Below, one piece after another: positions 21,501 through 29,935 of a stretch of DNA of 64,000 nucleotides. The translations under genes and the position numbers were made by a program. The stretch is from positions 1 to 64,000 of the forward strand of contig NZ_BAEO01000069.1 in assembly GCF_000314995.1 (NCBI RefSeq). The letters run 5' to 3'. The DNA comes from Paraglaciecola arctica BSs20135 (GTDB lineage: Bacteria; Pseudomonadota; Gammaproteobacteria; Enterobacterales; Alteromonadaceae). A model generated the notes under the pieces. It was not told the origin of the DNA, did no database searches, and saw only the letters and a program-made list of their open reading frames with translations. The stretch's first letter is position 1, and the number at the start of each line of letters is the position of its first letter.

Positions 21501-23006
21501 TCAACGCAGTAACAAGCTGCGGCCAGTCATTACATCAGGTTGAGGCAGTCCGAGTAATTCGAGTATGGTTGGCGCTACGTCAGCAAGGCTGCGGCCGATC
21601 CCCAGCCGCACGTCTGGCTCACCTATTAACAGGCAAGGCACAGGGTATGCAGTATGCTGGGTGTGAGGTTGCCCGGTTTGTGGATCAACCATTTCATCGC
21701 AATTGCCATGATCTGCGCTAAGCATTATGCGCCAGCCTCGTTGTAACGCGCTTTGTATAATTCGAGAACTCTGCAGGTCAACGGTTTCCACAGCGCTGAT
21801 AACCGCCGCCCGCACTGCAGTGTGGCCAACCATATCGGTGTTGGCAAAGTTCACTAGTACAAACTGATAGGAATCACTCTCAATAGCTGTAATCACCCGG
21901 TCGGCCACTGCTGGCGCACTCATTTCTGGTTTTAGGTCGTAAGTTGCGACATTCGGCGAGGGAATAATTTCGCGGCTTTCACCAGCAAAAGGTGTTTCGA
22001 TACCACCATTAAAAAAGTAAGTAACGTGGGGATATTTTTCGGTTTCGGCACAGTGAAACTGTTTTAAGCCTGCGGAGCTGATGACTTGTGCCAATACTTG
22101 TTGTGGTAATTGTGGTTTGAATAATACTGGGAACGGAAACTGCGCGTCGTATTCGGTCATACAAACCACTTCACGGCAGCCCACTTCGGCACGATCAAAA
22201 TCGTTGAACTTTTCTAGGCCAACAGCAGCAGTTAACTGGCGAATACGATCACTACGAAAATTAAAAAACAATACAGCTTGGTTTTCTGTAATGCCCTTGT
22301 AATCGCCTATGATAGTGGCTTGAATAAACTCATCGGTTTCGCCCCGCAGGTAGGCTTCTTTAATGGCTTGCTCTGCGGTATCGGCATGTAAGCCCTGCCC
22401 TGTTACCATTGCCGACCACGCCTTTTCGGTGCGATCCCATTGACTGGTGCGATCCATGGCTAAGTAGCGACCGCTTATCGTGGCAATCTTGCCGCAGCCG
22501 AGTTGTTGCAGTTTATCTTCTACTTGTCGCAAATACGACTGTGCCGAGCGCGGTGGCGTGTCTCGTCCGTCGCACACCATGTGAATCACAGGTTCGACTC
22601 CAGCTTTTACTATCAGCGGCAAAAGCCCTAAGAGATGTTCAATATGAGAATGTACACCGCCATCTGAGACGAGTCCTACTAAGTGAAGACGTGTTGAATG
22701 CTCGAGTAGAGTTTGCCAATTAGTATTATTTGCTAAATCATCATCGGCAATGGCCTGTGAAATACGGGGTAATTCTTGTTTTAATACCCGCCCCGCCCCA
22801 AGAGTTAAATGGCCTACTTCGGAATTACCAAACTGACCATCGGGTAAACCAACGGCTTCGCCAGAGGCCTGCAATACAGTATGCGGCCAAGTAGCAAAAT
22901 AATGATCAAGATGAGGTGTTTTTGCCAGTGCCCACGCATTATGAGCCCGGCTAGGGTTAACCCCAAAGCCGTCTAAGATGATCAGTAAAACTGGCGTTTT
23001 TTTCAT
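21501..23006 (-). CDS. gpmI: 2,3-bisphosphoglycerate-independent phosphoglycerate mutase
   Basis: It interconverts 3- and 2-phosphoglycerate through a phosphoserine intermediate using two Mn2+. The 501-residue length is normal. Asp12 (ILDGFG) and Ser62 (GNSEVGH) are at the expected places, with VCDGRDTPP near residue 150 and SADHGNCDEM in the C-terminal metal site. The start overlaps the end of ppsA by 4 bases (ATGA), implying translational coupling. Confidence 0.95.
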   Translation of the reverse strand: MKKTPVLLIILDGFGVNPSRAHNAWALAKTPHLDHYFATWPHTVLQASGEAVGLPDGQFGNSEVGHLTLGAGRVLKQELPRISQAIADDDLANNTNWQTLLEHSTRLHLVGLVSDGGVHSHIEHLLGLLPLIVKAGVEPVIHMVCDGRDTPPRSAQSYLRQVEDKLQQLGCGKIATISGRYLAMDRTSQWDRTEKAWSAMVTGQGLHADTAEQAIKEAYLRGETDEFIQATIIGDYKGITENQAVLFFNFRSDRIRQLTAAVGLEKFNDFDRAEVGCREVVCMTEYDAQFPFPVLFKPQLPQQVLAQVISSAGLKQFHCAETEKYPHVTYFFNGGIETPFAGESREIIPSPNVATYDLKPEMSAPAVADRVITAIESDSYQFVLVNFANTDMVGHTAVRAAVISAVETVDLQSSRIIQSALQRGWRIMLSADHGNCDEMVDPQTGQPHTQHTAYPVPCLLIGEPDVRLGIGRSLADVAPTILELLGLPQPDVMTGRSLLLR

Positions 23007-25429
23007 TTTTTGCTCGACTTCAGGTGTTTTTCAAGTTCAACGACCTGGCGAATTGTTTTTAAAACAGTATCAGGTGTCAGGCTGATTGAATCGATGCCAA
23101 TCTTGACCAAAAACTCCGCTATCTCCGGATAATCTGATGGTGCTTGGCCACAAATTCCTGAATGTTTGTTGTTGCGCCGTGCGCCCTCAACTGCCAGCTT
23201 TATCATCTGTTTAACACCTGCATCGCGTTCGTCAAAATCAAAAGCGACAATTTCTGAATCTCGGTCTACGCCCAAGGTAAGTTGCGTCAAATCGTTCGAA
23301 CCGATAGAAAAGCCATCGAATAACTTAGAAAATTCGTCGATCAGGATGACATTGTTGGGGATTTCGCACATCACATAGATTTCTAAACCGTTATCACCAC
23401 GCTTAAGGCCATTTTTAGCCATTACAGCTAATGCCTTTTCACCTTCATCAATACGACGGCAAAAAGGGATCATCAGGATCACATTATCAAAGCCCATTTC
23501 ATCCCGCACTCGTTTCATCGCGGCGCATTCCAAACCAAAACCTTCAGCATAGGCAGGGTGACTGTATCTAGCGGCACCACGAAAACCAATCATGGGGTTG
23601 GATTCGACAGGCTCGAACGGTTTACCGCCCAGCAGAGTGGCGTATTCGTTGCTTTTAAAATCGCTCATGCGCACCACGCAGGGCTTTGGATAAACCGCAG
23701 CAGCTATGGTCGCAACACCCTCAGAAAGCGTCTTAACAAAAAAGTCTACTGGGTCTGCAAAGGCGCTGCTAAGTTCAGCTATGGATTGTTGCGTTTGTTC
23801 ATCGAGTTTTTCTGGATGAATAAGCGCCATCGGATGGACTTTAATGTATTCATTAATGATGAACTCCATTCGTGCCAGACCAATGCCGTCTACTGGTAAT
23901 GAAGCGAAACTAAAGGCTTGGTCGGGGTTGCCCAAGTTCATCATAATTTTGGTTTTTGGCTGTGCTAGATTGCTCAGGTCTGTCTCCTCGATATTGAACT
24001 CGAGAATACTTTCAAAGACCTTACCAATTTCGCCCTCGGCGCAGCTCACTGTGACTTCCTGGCCGTTGCTGAGTATTTCAGCACCATTGTCGGTGCCAAC
24101 TATAGCGGGAATACCAAGTTCACGAGAAACAATTGCCGCATGACAGGTTCGACCGCCGTGGTTAGTAACAATCGCAGCTGCAGTTTTCATAACAGGCTCC
24201 CAATCTGGGGTTGTGGTATCTGTCACTAGTACTTCGCCCGGTTGGAAGTCACTTAAATTTTTCACATTATTGATCACCCGCACTTTGCCCGCGCCAATGC
24301 GAGTCCCAACGGCCTGACCTTTGGCGAGAATGGCTGAGGAGTTATTAAGGTGGTAGATTTTTAATATATTACCTGAATTTTGAGACTCCACTGTTTCTGG
24401 TCTAGCTTGCACCATGTAGATCTGGCCATCGAGACCATCTTTGGCCCACTCCATATCCATGGGTTTATGTTTGCCTTGCTTTTGGGAATAGTGTTTTTCT
24501 ACTTTGATGGCATAGTCAGCGAGAACCATAACGTCTTCGTCACAAATCGAAAAATGCCCTTGCTCTTCTTTTGTTGTGTCGATATTGCAGGTGTACTCAA
24601 CGGCTATGCTGTCAGTGTTAAGGGTATCGGTAAAAATCATCTTAAGTTCTTTTTTACCCAATCGGCGTTTGAGTACCGTGCGAAAGCCTTTTTCAAAGGT
24701 TGGTTTATGAACGTAAAAACTGTCTGGGTCGATGGTGCCTTGCACGATGTTTTCGCCCAAGCCTAAGGCGGCATTGATAAAAACCACATCCTTAAAACCT
24801 GTCTCGGTATCCAGCGAGAACATCACACCACTAGCGCCAATATCGCTGCGCACCATTTTCATGATCACCACACACAAGTCCACTTTGAAGTAGTCGAATT
24901 TATTATCGTACTTGTAATGGATAGAACGGTCAGTGAAATTAGAAACCAAGCAACGAAGATAAGCGTCGAGCAATGCCTCGTCACCACTGATATTAAGATA
25001 GCTGTCGTTCTGACCAGCAAATGAAGCCTCAGGAGAATCCTCTGCCGTAGCTGAAGAGCGCACTGCCAGCGATACATCATCACCATATTGCACTTTTAAC
25101 TTGTTGTAGTGGTCGATGATCTCAGTCTGAAGATCCTGAGGTAATTCACAGGCTGCAACAATAGCCCTAGCCTTAGCGCCTCGGGCTTGTAAATCTTTAA
25201 CATTATCCGGGTTTAGCCCGTCAAGTGCCTCATGTAGTTGCGGCCAAGCATTATTAGCATCCAGTACTTGGCGATAAGCCTCAGCGGTAACAGCAAAACC
25301 ATTTGGCACCCGCACACCTTGAGCGGTCAGTTGTTGATACATTTCGCCGAGTGACGCGTTTTTTCCGCCCACCTGAAGGACATCGTCCATACCAACTTCT
25401 TCGAACCAGCGAATATATTTGTTTGACAT
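23003..25429 (-). CDS. ppsA: Phosphoenolpyruvate synthase
   Basis: PpsA makes phosphoenolpyruvate, AMP and phosphate from pyruvate and ATP, the entry step of gluconeogenesis. The 808-residue protein shows the three PEP-utilising parts: an ATP-grasp N-terminus (GGKNASLGEM), the phosphohistidine motif GGRTCHAAIVSRELG, and the C-terminal TIM-barrel with IGSNDLTQLTLGVDRD. It is the first gene of the array running to the N-ATPase, and a perfect FNR-type box lies about 170 bp upstream. Confidence 0.95.
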   Translation of the reverse strand: MSNKYIRWFEEVGMDDVLQVGGKNASLGEMYQQLTAQGVRVPNGFAVTAEAYRQVLDANNAWPQLHEALDGLNPDNVKDLQARGAKARAIVAACELPQDLQTEIIDHYNKLKVQYGDDVSLAVRSSATAEDSPEASFAGQNDSYLNISGDEALLDAYLRCLVSNFTDRSIHYKYDNKFDYFKVDLCVVIMKMVRSDIGASGVMFSLDTETGFKDVVFINAALGLGENIVQGTIDPDSFYVHKPTFEKGFRTVLKRRLGKKELKMIFTDTLNTDSIAVEYTCNIDTTKEEQGHFSICDEDVMVLADYAIKVEKHYSQKQGKHKPMDMEWAKDGLDGQIYMVQARPETVESQNSGNILKIYHLNNSSAILAKGQAVGTRIGAGKVRVINNVKNLSDFQPGEVLVTDTTTPDWEPVMKTAAAIVTNHGGRTCHAAIVSRELGIPAIVGTDNGAEILSNGQEVTVSCAEGEIGKVFESILEFNIEETDLSNLAQPKTKIMMNLGNPDQAFSFASLPVDGIGLARMEFIINEYIKVHPMALIHPEKLDEQTQQSIAELSSAFADPVDFFVKTLSEGVATIAAAVYPKPCVVRMSDFKSNEYATLLGGKPFEPVESNPMIGFRGAARYSHPAYAEGFGLECAAMKRVRDEMGFDNVILMIPFCRRIDEGEKALAVMAKNGLKRGDNGLEIYVMCEIPNNVILIDEFSKLFDGFSIGSNDLTQLTLGVDRDSEIVAFDFDERDAGVKQMIKLAVEGARRNNKHSGICGQAPSDYPEIAEFLVKIGIDSISLTPDTVLKTIRQVVELEKHLKSSKK

Positions 25430-25517
25430 TTCATCACCTATTTTTAAATTGAATCCACGCTTTTCTGCAAGCGTCTTTGCAGCACATCACTCAAAATTCA
25501 CCTTTGAAAATTAGGCT

Positions 25518-25537
25518 TTCGGTGTGTTGTCACCGAA
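25518..25537. promoter_or_regulatory. Inverted repeat in the ppsA leader
   Basis: TTCGGTG/CACCGAA forms a 7-bp stem with a 6-base loop between the FNR-type box and ppsA. It could be an operator or an mRNA leader hairpin. A second short stem, ACGCTT/AAGCGT, lies near 25457-25474. Confidence 0.4.
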
Positions 25538-25598
25538 TAATTTTAGGACTTAAATCACCTTGCAATAGCTACAGTGTGTACCTGTTGTAGTTCTTTGT

Positions 25599-25614
25599 TT
25601 TGATGTACATCAAA
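25599..25614. promoter_or_regulatory. FNR/ANR-type box upstream of ppsA
   Basis: TTTGATGTACATCAAA is a perfect 16-bp palindrome containing an exact FNR consensus, TTGAT-N4-ATCAA, at 25600-25613. Its centre is about 177 bp upstream of the ppsA start; a class II arrangement would put the transcription start near 25565. Anaerobic or microaerobic control of ppsA and genes downstream is the inference. Confidence 0.75.
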
Positions 25615-25747
25615 GTTACGCCACCAGTGCCAAAAAAAGTTGGATACAGTGATGAAATAATAATGCCAAAGCATATATAAAGGAGAGGAAAGCCTTTGCT
25701 GGCGACTAAAGGACTTTCCCCTTAGGATGGAAAAACCATATGCTTCT

Positions 25748-25906
25748 TTAAGCCGCGATCCATATTTCTGCTTCGGAATACTGGCTATTGGTGAAAACTT
25801 TGAGGGGGCACGGAATCGCAAATTTAAAAATATCAGAAGCCGATTTTATCCATTCTTTATCCGTAACAATGGCAATTTTACCCCAGGCTTTTTGGTGCTG
25901 TTTAAA
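25748..25906 (-). pseudogene. C-terminal fragment of a SpoIIAA-like (STAS-type) protein
   Basis: A 52-residue frame ending at a TAA (25748-25750) reads KAWGKIAIVTDKEWIKSA and then KVFTNSQYSEAEIWI, with no start codon of its own. The W-x-KIAIVTD-x-EWI block matches the C-terminal half of the SpoIIAA-like/DUF3478 family (usual length about 120), so the N-terminal half is missing. It follows directly on a truncated Crp/Fnr-type gene on the same strand, as if a deletion had joined two neighbours. Confidence 0.65.
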
Positions 25907-25910
25907 GCTA

Positions 25911-26185
25911 TTAGTTACAAACAGCAGTTTGGGCCATTTGAGTAATCAGAGCTTGGGTATAGCGCAGCTGTATCATTCGCATATCTGCTAAGCTGTTAAA
26001 TTCCTCACTAAGTACATTAGCGGGAAGCTTAAAGCAAAACCAGCACTTTGCACTACAGCTCGACTAGGGGTACTTTCTCCTCCCATAAAAGCCGCAATAC
26101 CAATTAATCGTTCATTGCCCACTACTGAAATTTCAGCCGATGCGCCATCCGACATGACATTAAGCAAAAACGCCACTACTGATTG
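25911..26185 (-). pseudogene. Crp/Fnr-family regulator remnant, frameshifted and truncated
   Basis: One frame reads SDGASAEISVVGNERLIGIA with FMGGESTPSRAVVQSAGF, the cyclic-nucleotide-binding-like domain of a Crp/Fnr subfamily. The match then moves to another frame (FKLPANVLSEEFN, then LRYTQALITQMAQTAVCN) and stops at 25911-25913. A single missing base near 26030 joins the frames. The first third and the C-terminal helix-turn-helix are absent, so the gene is dead. Full-length members are about 230 residues. Confidence 0.8.
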
Positions 26186-26587
26186 TCCTTGTTCTACAAC
26201 AATTTTATGACGCAGCTTATCTTTGCGTTTGTATTAAAGATATTGCAGATTACACTTACACTAAGGTGGAAAACCCTTAGTCGACCTATTCATATATTCA
26301 CTCAAAAATACCAAAACGGTAGCCTTTGCGTACTTATGGATCTTGATGGCTTTTAAATAATATACTTTTGGTTAGGTATAAAAGTGTCCCAACATGAATA
26401 GCGATTTAATAGCTTACCCCCTCTCAGATTTGCAATTATAAACAAGCAGTTTCTGGTTTATAAACAATCATCAGCAATCCCATTAAGTAGTGTCCACAAT
26501 TCATTAGGTACAATACCGAATATTATCTGACAGTGGATTGGGTGATTATCATTCAAGTTCATATAGAATTTTAAAAAGGCACTTGTC
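26186..26587. other. Non-coding region before the DUF1451-like gene
   Basis: No gene was seen. An inverted repeat ACTAAGG/CCTTAGT occupies 26260-26281. The minus-strand part next to the Crp/Fnr remnant no longer matches that family. The right end should carry the promoter of the following plus-strand gene. Confidence 0.4.
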
Positions 26588-27367
26588 ATGAAAACCCCAA
26601 AAAAACCAACAGAATTACAAGCTAGCTACCATGCAATGGTTGATAGTGTCGAAGCATTTGTGGTGCAAGAAGGTAAAAGTTTGAAACAGGCTTTTAAGGC
26701 CGCAGAAGAAAAGCTCGAAGATGCATCGGAATTAAGTAAAGAAAAAATTCAGCATGCGAGCAGATACTTAAAAGATAATTTACGTTTTTGGGGTGAAACA
26801 GTTGAAGGTGTCACTGATGCCTATAAAGACCAAATTCAGTTTGATATTGCCTATGTAAATAATTCTATTTGGAGCAAGTTACAAAGTATAGCTAAGACAA
26901 ATTCAGCGGAGCTAATGGAGTTTACTAGAACTCTTAAAGAAGAAGCTCAATCAGTCAGAACTGCAGAACATCTCGGTGCCCATCAGGAACATAATCAATG
27001 GGCTTCTGAACATGCTTTATGGCTAGATGAAATTGAGTTTTGGAAAAAAGACCACGAACAAGCTTTGACTAAACTAATGGATATAGAAAAAGCATTAAAA
27101 CAGCAATCGACATCACTGTTTGAGCATGCCCAAGTCATTCAGGCACTTGCTAACATAGACCACAAACATGAAGAAATCATGGCAAATGCTGAGCATGATC
27201 CAAGTAGCGAAGTTTTCAAGGTTGCAGATGAGAAAGAAGTTGCAGTGCATAATAAAGAACGCAAAATTCACACCCAACACTCAGAATTTCATCATGAAGT
27301 AAAAACTCATCACTTTAAAATAATGGCGATGATCAACATGCTTGATAAGGAAATGCGTAAAGTATAA
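26588..27367 (+). CDS. DUF1451-like helical protein of unknown function
   Basis: The 259-residue protein is soluble and almost wholly helical. Residues 1-115 (YHAMVDSVEAFV, then HASRYLKDNLRFWGETVEGV) resemble DUF1451 proteins, but the zinc-ribbon cysteines of that family are absent. The C-terminal half is Trp-, His- and Glu-rich (WASEHALWLDEIEFWKKDHE and many spaced histidines), which hints at metal or haem binding without proving it. A 73-residue gene follows 12 bp downstream. Its position beside an FNR-type promoter region may mean a shared stress or low-oxygen role. Confidence 0.7.
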   Translation: MKTPKKPTELQASYHAMVDSVEAFVVQEGKSLKQAFKAAEEKLEDASELSKEKIQHASRYLKDNLRFWGETVEGVTDAYKDQIQFDIAYVNNSIWSKLQSIAKTNSAELMEFTRTLKEEAQSVRTAEHLGAHQEHNQWASEHALWLDEIEFWKKDHEQALTKLMDIEKALKQQSTSLFEHAQVIQALANIDHKHEEIMANAEHDPSSEVFKVADEKEVAVHNKERKIHTQHSEFHHEVKTHHFKIMAMINMLDKEMRKV

Positions 27368-27379
27368 CAAGGAAAAACA

Positions 27380-27601
27380 ATGACTGACTACAACGATAAC
27401 AGCAAACTCAAACACGATCCTGAGTCGAACATGCAAGCCTTGAAAACAGCAATCGCCGATGGCAAAGTGCAGCGAATAAAAGCGCTTTTGACTAATTTAC
27501 TATTTGACGAAATACAAAAAAGTTACCTCATTAAATTGGCAGAACACAGCGGCAATTCAGAGATTATAAATTTGATTAAAGGTGCACCGGCAAAACCATA
27601 A
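27380..27601 (+). CDS. Small soluble protein of unknown function
   Basis: The 73-residue protein lies 12 bp after the preceding gene and is preceded by AAGGAAAAAC, a usable ribosome binding site. From about residue 18 the sequence AIADGKVQRIKALL and then LAEHSGNSEIINLIK resembles a pair of ankyrin-type helices. No family could be named. It is likely co-transcribed with the DUF1451-like gene. Confidence 0.55.
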   Translation: MTDYNDNSKLKHDPESNMQALKTAIADGKVQRIKALLTNLLFDEIQKSYLIKLAEHSGNSEIINLIKGAPAKP

Positions 27602-27648
27602 CATCGGATGGGTTTGTATAACTACAGCAAATTTTCCTAAAAAATCCC

Positions 27649-27674
27649 CGTCAACCAGCAACAGGAGGTTGACG
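27649..27674. terminator. Hairpin after the 73-residue gene
   Basis: CGTCAACC/GGTTGACG makes a perfect 8-bp stem with a 10-base loop, 48 bp after the stop codon. No T-run follows, so termination is uncertain. Confidence 0.4.
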
Positions 27675-27710
27675 ACTTCAGACCGAACTTGTAAAAACCA
27701 TGGGTCCATC

Positions 27711-27742
27711 TAATCGAAAACGAGAAAGCTCGTTTTCGATTA
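27711..27742. repeat. Perfect 14-bp stem, 4-base loop hairpin
   Basis: TAATCGAAAACGAG and CTCGTTTTCGATTA are perfectly complementary around the loop AAAG. The element lies alone in the 332-bp gap before corA. Without a T-run it is not a standard terminator; it could be a REP-like element or a structured RNA. Confidence 0.7.
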
Positions 27743-27933
27743 CCGCAATAATTTGATAGGGTTTAATTTTAAGCTCTACTCAAAATGTTCTGCATATCAT
27801 CAACTGCTTTTATTTGTATGCATTAAAATCTGAAGTAACCAGTTACAATCGGGAATTACTGCTGTTTTGATGACTTTAATTTTGTCTATTTTGCATCCAA
27901 TTGAAACACACTACTTATTTTTAAGGTTCAAAA

Positions 27934-29001
27934 ATGAAACTGTTTAATAAACGCTATCATCAGCCCGGCACTCGCCCTGGAGAACTTGCTGAGCCGGTAA
28001 GTGATGTGTTTTCACTTGACTTGCTCGACTACGATGCCAGTGCCATTAGTGTAAAAAACGATATTGATGTACATGATTGCCGACCTTTTATTAAAAATAG
28101 CAATGTGACTTGGATACATGTGCAAGGTGACCCAACTCATGATGCCTTAGTGACCCTTGCTAAAGGCTTAGATATTCATGATTTGTATATAGAAGATGTA
28201 GTCAATTCTGGGCAAAGACCCAAAGTTGAGTTAAATGAAGAACAAATATTTGCCATATTGAGTTTACCTGTACATAACAATAATCAAGTGCACATTGAGC
28301 AAGTCAGCTTATTTTTAACACAAAATACTGTGGTGTCCTTTTGCTCGGGTGACTTTAATCCATTTCAGCAAATAGTGACTAGGTTACAAAGTGGTGTGGG
28401 CAAATTACGGCGGCGTAAAGCTGACTATTTGTTTTACAACCTGATTGACACAGTCATAGATTACGGATTCCCCTTGTTAGAGACTTATTCTGAGCGTATT
28501 CAGACACTTGAAGACGAACTGTTAGATACACCAGACAAAAATGTGTTGAGCCAAGTGCATAAATTACGCAGAGAGTTGTTATTAATCAGGAGGCGGCTAT
28601 GGCCTCAACGGGAGATGGTGAATGAAATACTCCGTGATGAAGAAAACACCCAAATTACGCCTGAAACTAAAATGCATTTCCGAGATTGCCATGATCATGT
28701 AATTTCTATTATGGAATTATTGGAAACCTATCATGAGATGACATCTGGTTTGATGGAATTGTACATGACCAGTGTAAGTTTAAAATTAAATGATGTCATG
28801 AAAGTACTCACCATCATTGCCACCTTATTTATTCCTCCGACTTTTATTGTGGGAGTCTACGGTATGAATTTTGATCCTCTAGTGAGCAAGCTCAATATGC
28901 CAGAATTACAATGGGAATACGGATACATCGCTGTATGGGTCGTTATATTATTAATGATTTGCGGTATGCTGGCGTTTTTCAAAAAACATAAATGGATATA
29001 A
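27934..29001 (+). CDS. CorA-family Mg2+/Co2+/Zn2+ transporter
   Basis: The 355-residue protein has a long cytoplasmic N-terminal domain, two C-terminal helices, and the family GMN motif at about residues 310-312 (VYGMNFDP). The FIPPTFIVGVYGMNF segment is typical of CorA. The second helix ends in a basic tail (FKKHKWI). CorA pentamers carry Mg2+ or other divalent cations inward; ZntB-like proteins in the same superfamily carry Zn2+, and the sequence alone does not decide. It appears to be monocistronic. Confidence 0.92.
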   Translation: MKLFNKRYHQPGTRPGELAEPVSDVFSLDLLDYDASAISVKNDIDVHDCRPFIKNSNVTWIHVQGDPTHDALVTLAKGLDIHDLYIEDVVNSGQRPKVELNEEQIFAILSLPVHNNNQVHIEQVSLFLTQNTVVSFCSGDFNPFQQIVTRLQSGVGKLRRRKADYLFYNLIDTVIDYGFPLLETYSERIQTLEDELLDTPDKNVLSQVHKLRRELLLIRRRLWPQREMVNEILRDEENTQITPETKMHFRDCHDHVISIMELLETYHEMTSGLMELYMTSVSLKLNDVMKVLTIIATLFIPPTFIVGVYGMNFDPLVSKLNMPELQWEYGYIAVWVVILLMICGMLAFFKKHKWI

Positions 29002-29123
29002 ATTTGCTGCAAACTAAAAGACGGCTGACGGTGCGTTTTTTAATGCAAGGTTTTTAGATCCTATATCGATATTACTGTAATCTGTCGCCCCACTAAAACC
29101 ACATTATTTAAATTGGAGTACCC

Positions 29124-29864
29124 GTGCTAAAAGCGCTTTTTCTAGATATGGACGAAACACTGTGCGATACGCACAAGGCTAACAATATAGCTAAACAGCA
29201 GCTTGCTAAAAAAGCGGAGTCTATATGTGGCAGTTCTCTGGATAGCAAACAATTCGCTGAACGTTACGTACAAGGCATTTATCGGCAGTGGACTCCAGTT
29301 CAGCAACAAAGATATATGCCAATTATTGAGCAGCACAGTGAAGATGTATTTCGGGTGCAATTGATCCAGGATTTACTGGTCGATATGCAGCAACTAGCAG
29401 TTACCGTAGATGACGCCCAATTGCTGCAAAACTGTTTCGATAAAGAACGCCTAGCGGCCTTTGATTTTTTCCCAGGTATAGAGAAGTTTCTAAAGGATAT
29501 GAGAAAACGCATGACACTAGTGGTCATTACAAATGGTCCGGAATTTTCTCAGGTTCCCAAAGTACAGCGGATACTTCTTGAGCAACATGTTGACCATATA
29601 ATTATTGGTGGCCAGGAAGTAGAACAAAAACCCGCACCTTCAATTTTTGCAAAAGCCCTAAGATTAGCTGGCTGTGAAAACCATGAAGTGATACATATCG
29701 GCGATGGACTCACGCCAGATATTGGGGGTGCAAATGCCAGTAACATCAAGTCAGTTTGGGTTCGCCACAATCAATCCTTTGATAAAACCTTAGGGATCAA
29801 GCCCGACTATATTGTTGAGCATCCCGATGAACTACCTGAATTAATGGAACAGTTACTTAAATAA
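29124..29864 (+). CDS. HAD-superfamily phosphatase
   Basis: The 246-residue protein has the HAD nucleophile motif DMDET (Asp8 and Asp10), motif II VITNG near residue 132, a conserved lysine (QKPAPSIF) and motif IV HIGDGLTPDIGGA. A helical cap lies between residues 15 and 110. It resembles the YjjG/N-acylneuraminate-9-phosphatase branch of subfamily I, which hydrolyses nucleotide or sugar phosphates. The substrate cannot be named from the sequence. Confidence 0.85.
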   Translation: MLKALFLDMDETLCDTHKANNIAKQQLAKKAESICGSSLDSKQFAERYVQGIYRQWTPVQQQRYMPIIEQHSEDVFRVQLIQDLLVDMQQLAVTVDDAQLLQNCFDKERLAAFDFFPGIEKFLKDMRKRMTLVVITNGPEFSQVPKVQRILLEQHVDHIIIGGQEVEQKPAPSIFAKALRLAGCENHEVIHIGDGLTPDIGGANASNIKSVWVRHNQSFDKTLGIKPDYIVEHPDELPELMEQLLK

Positions 29865-29882
29865 CCAGCACTCTGGTTATTT
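29859..29882. terminator. Bidirectional hairpin overlapping the HAD gene stop
   Basis: AAATAACCAG/CTGGTTATTT forms a 10-bp stem with the 4-base loop CACT. The left arm includes the stop codon of the HAD gene. A/T-rich flanks suit termination in both directions, between convergent genes. Confidence 0.6.
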
Positions 29883-29935
29883 AACCCCATCGAGCCAATA
29901 GCATAATTTTAACTGTGCAGAAGTCACTAAAACAG

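Noticed and set aside
25555-25821. Minus-strand frame of 88 codons
   Set aside because: It overlaps the FNR box and the SpoIIAA-like remnant in another frame and resembles no family.
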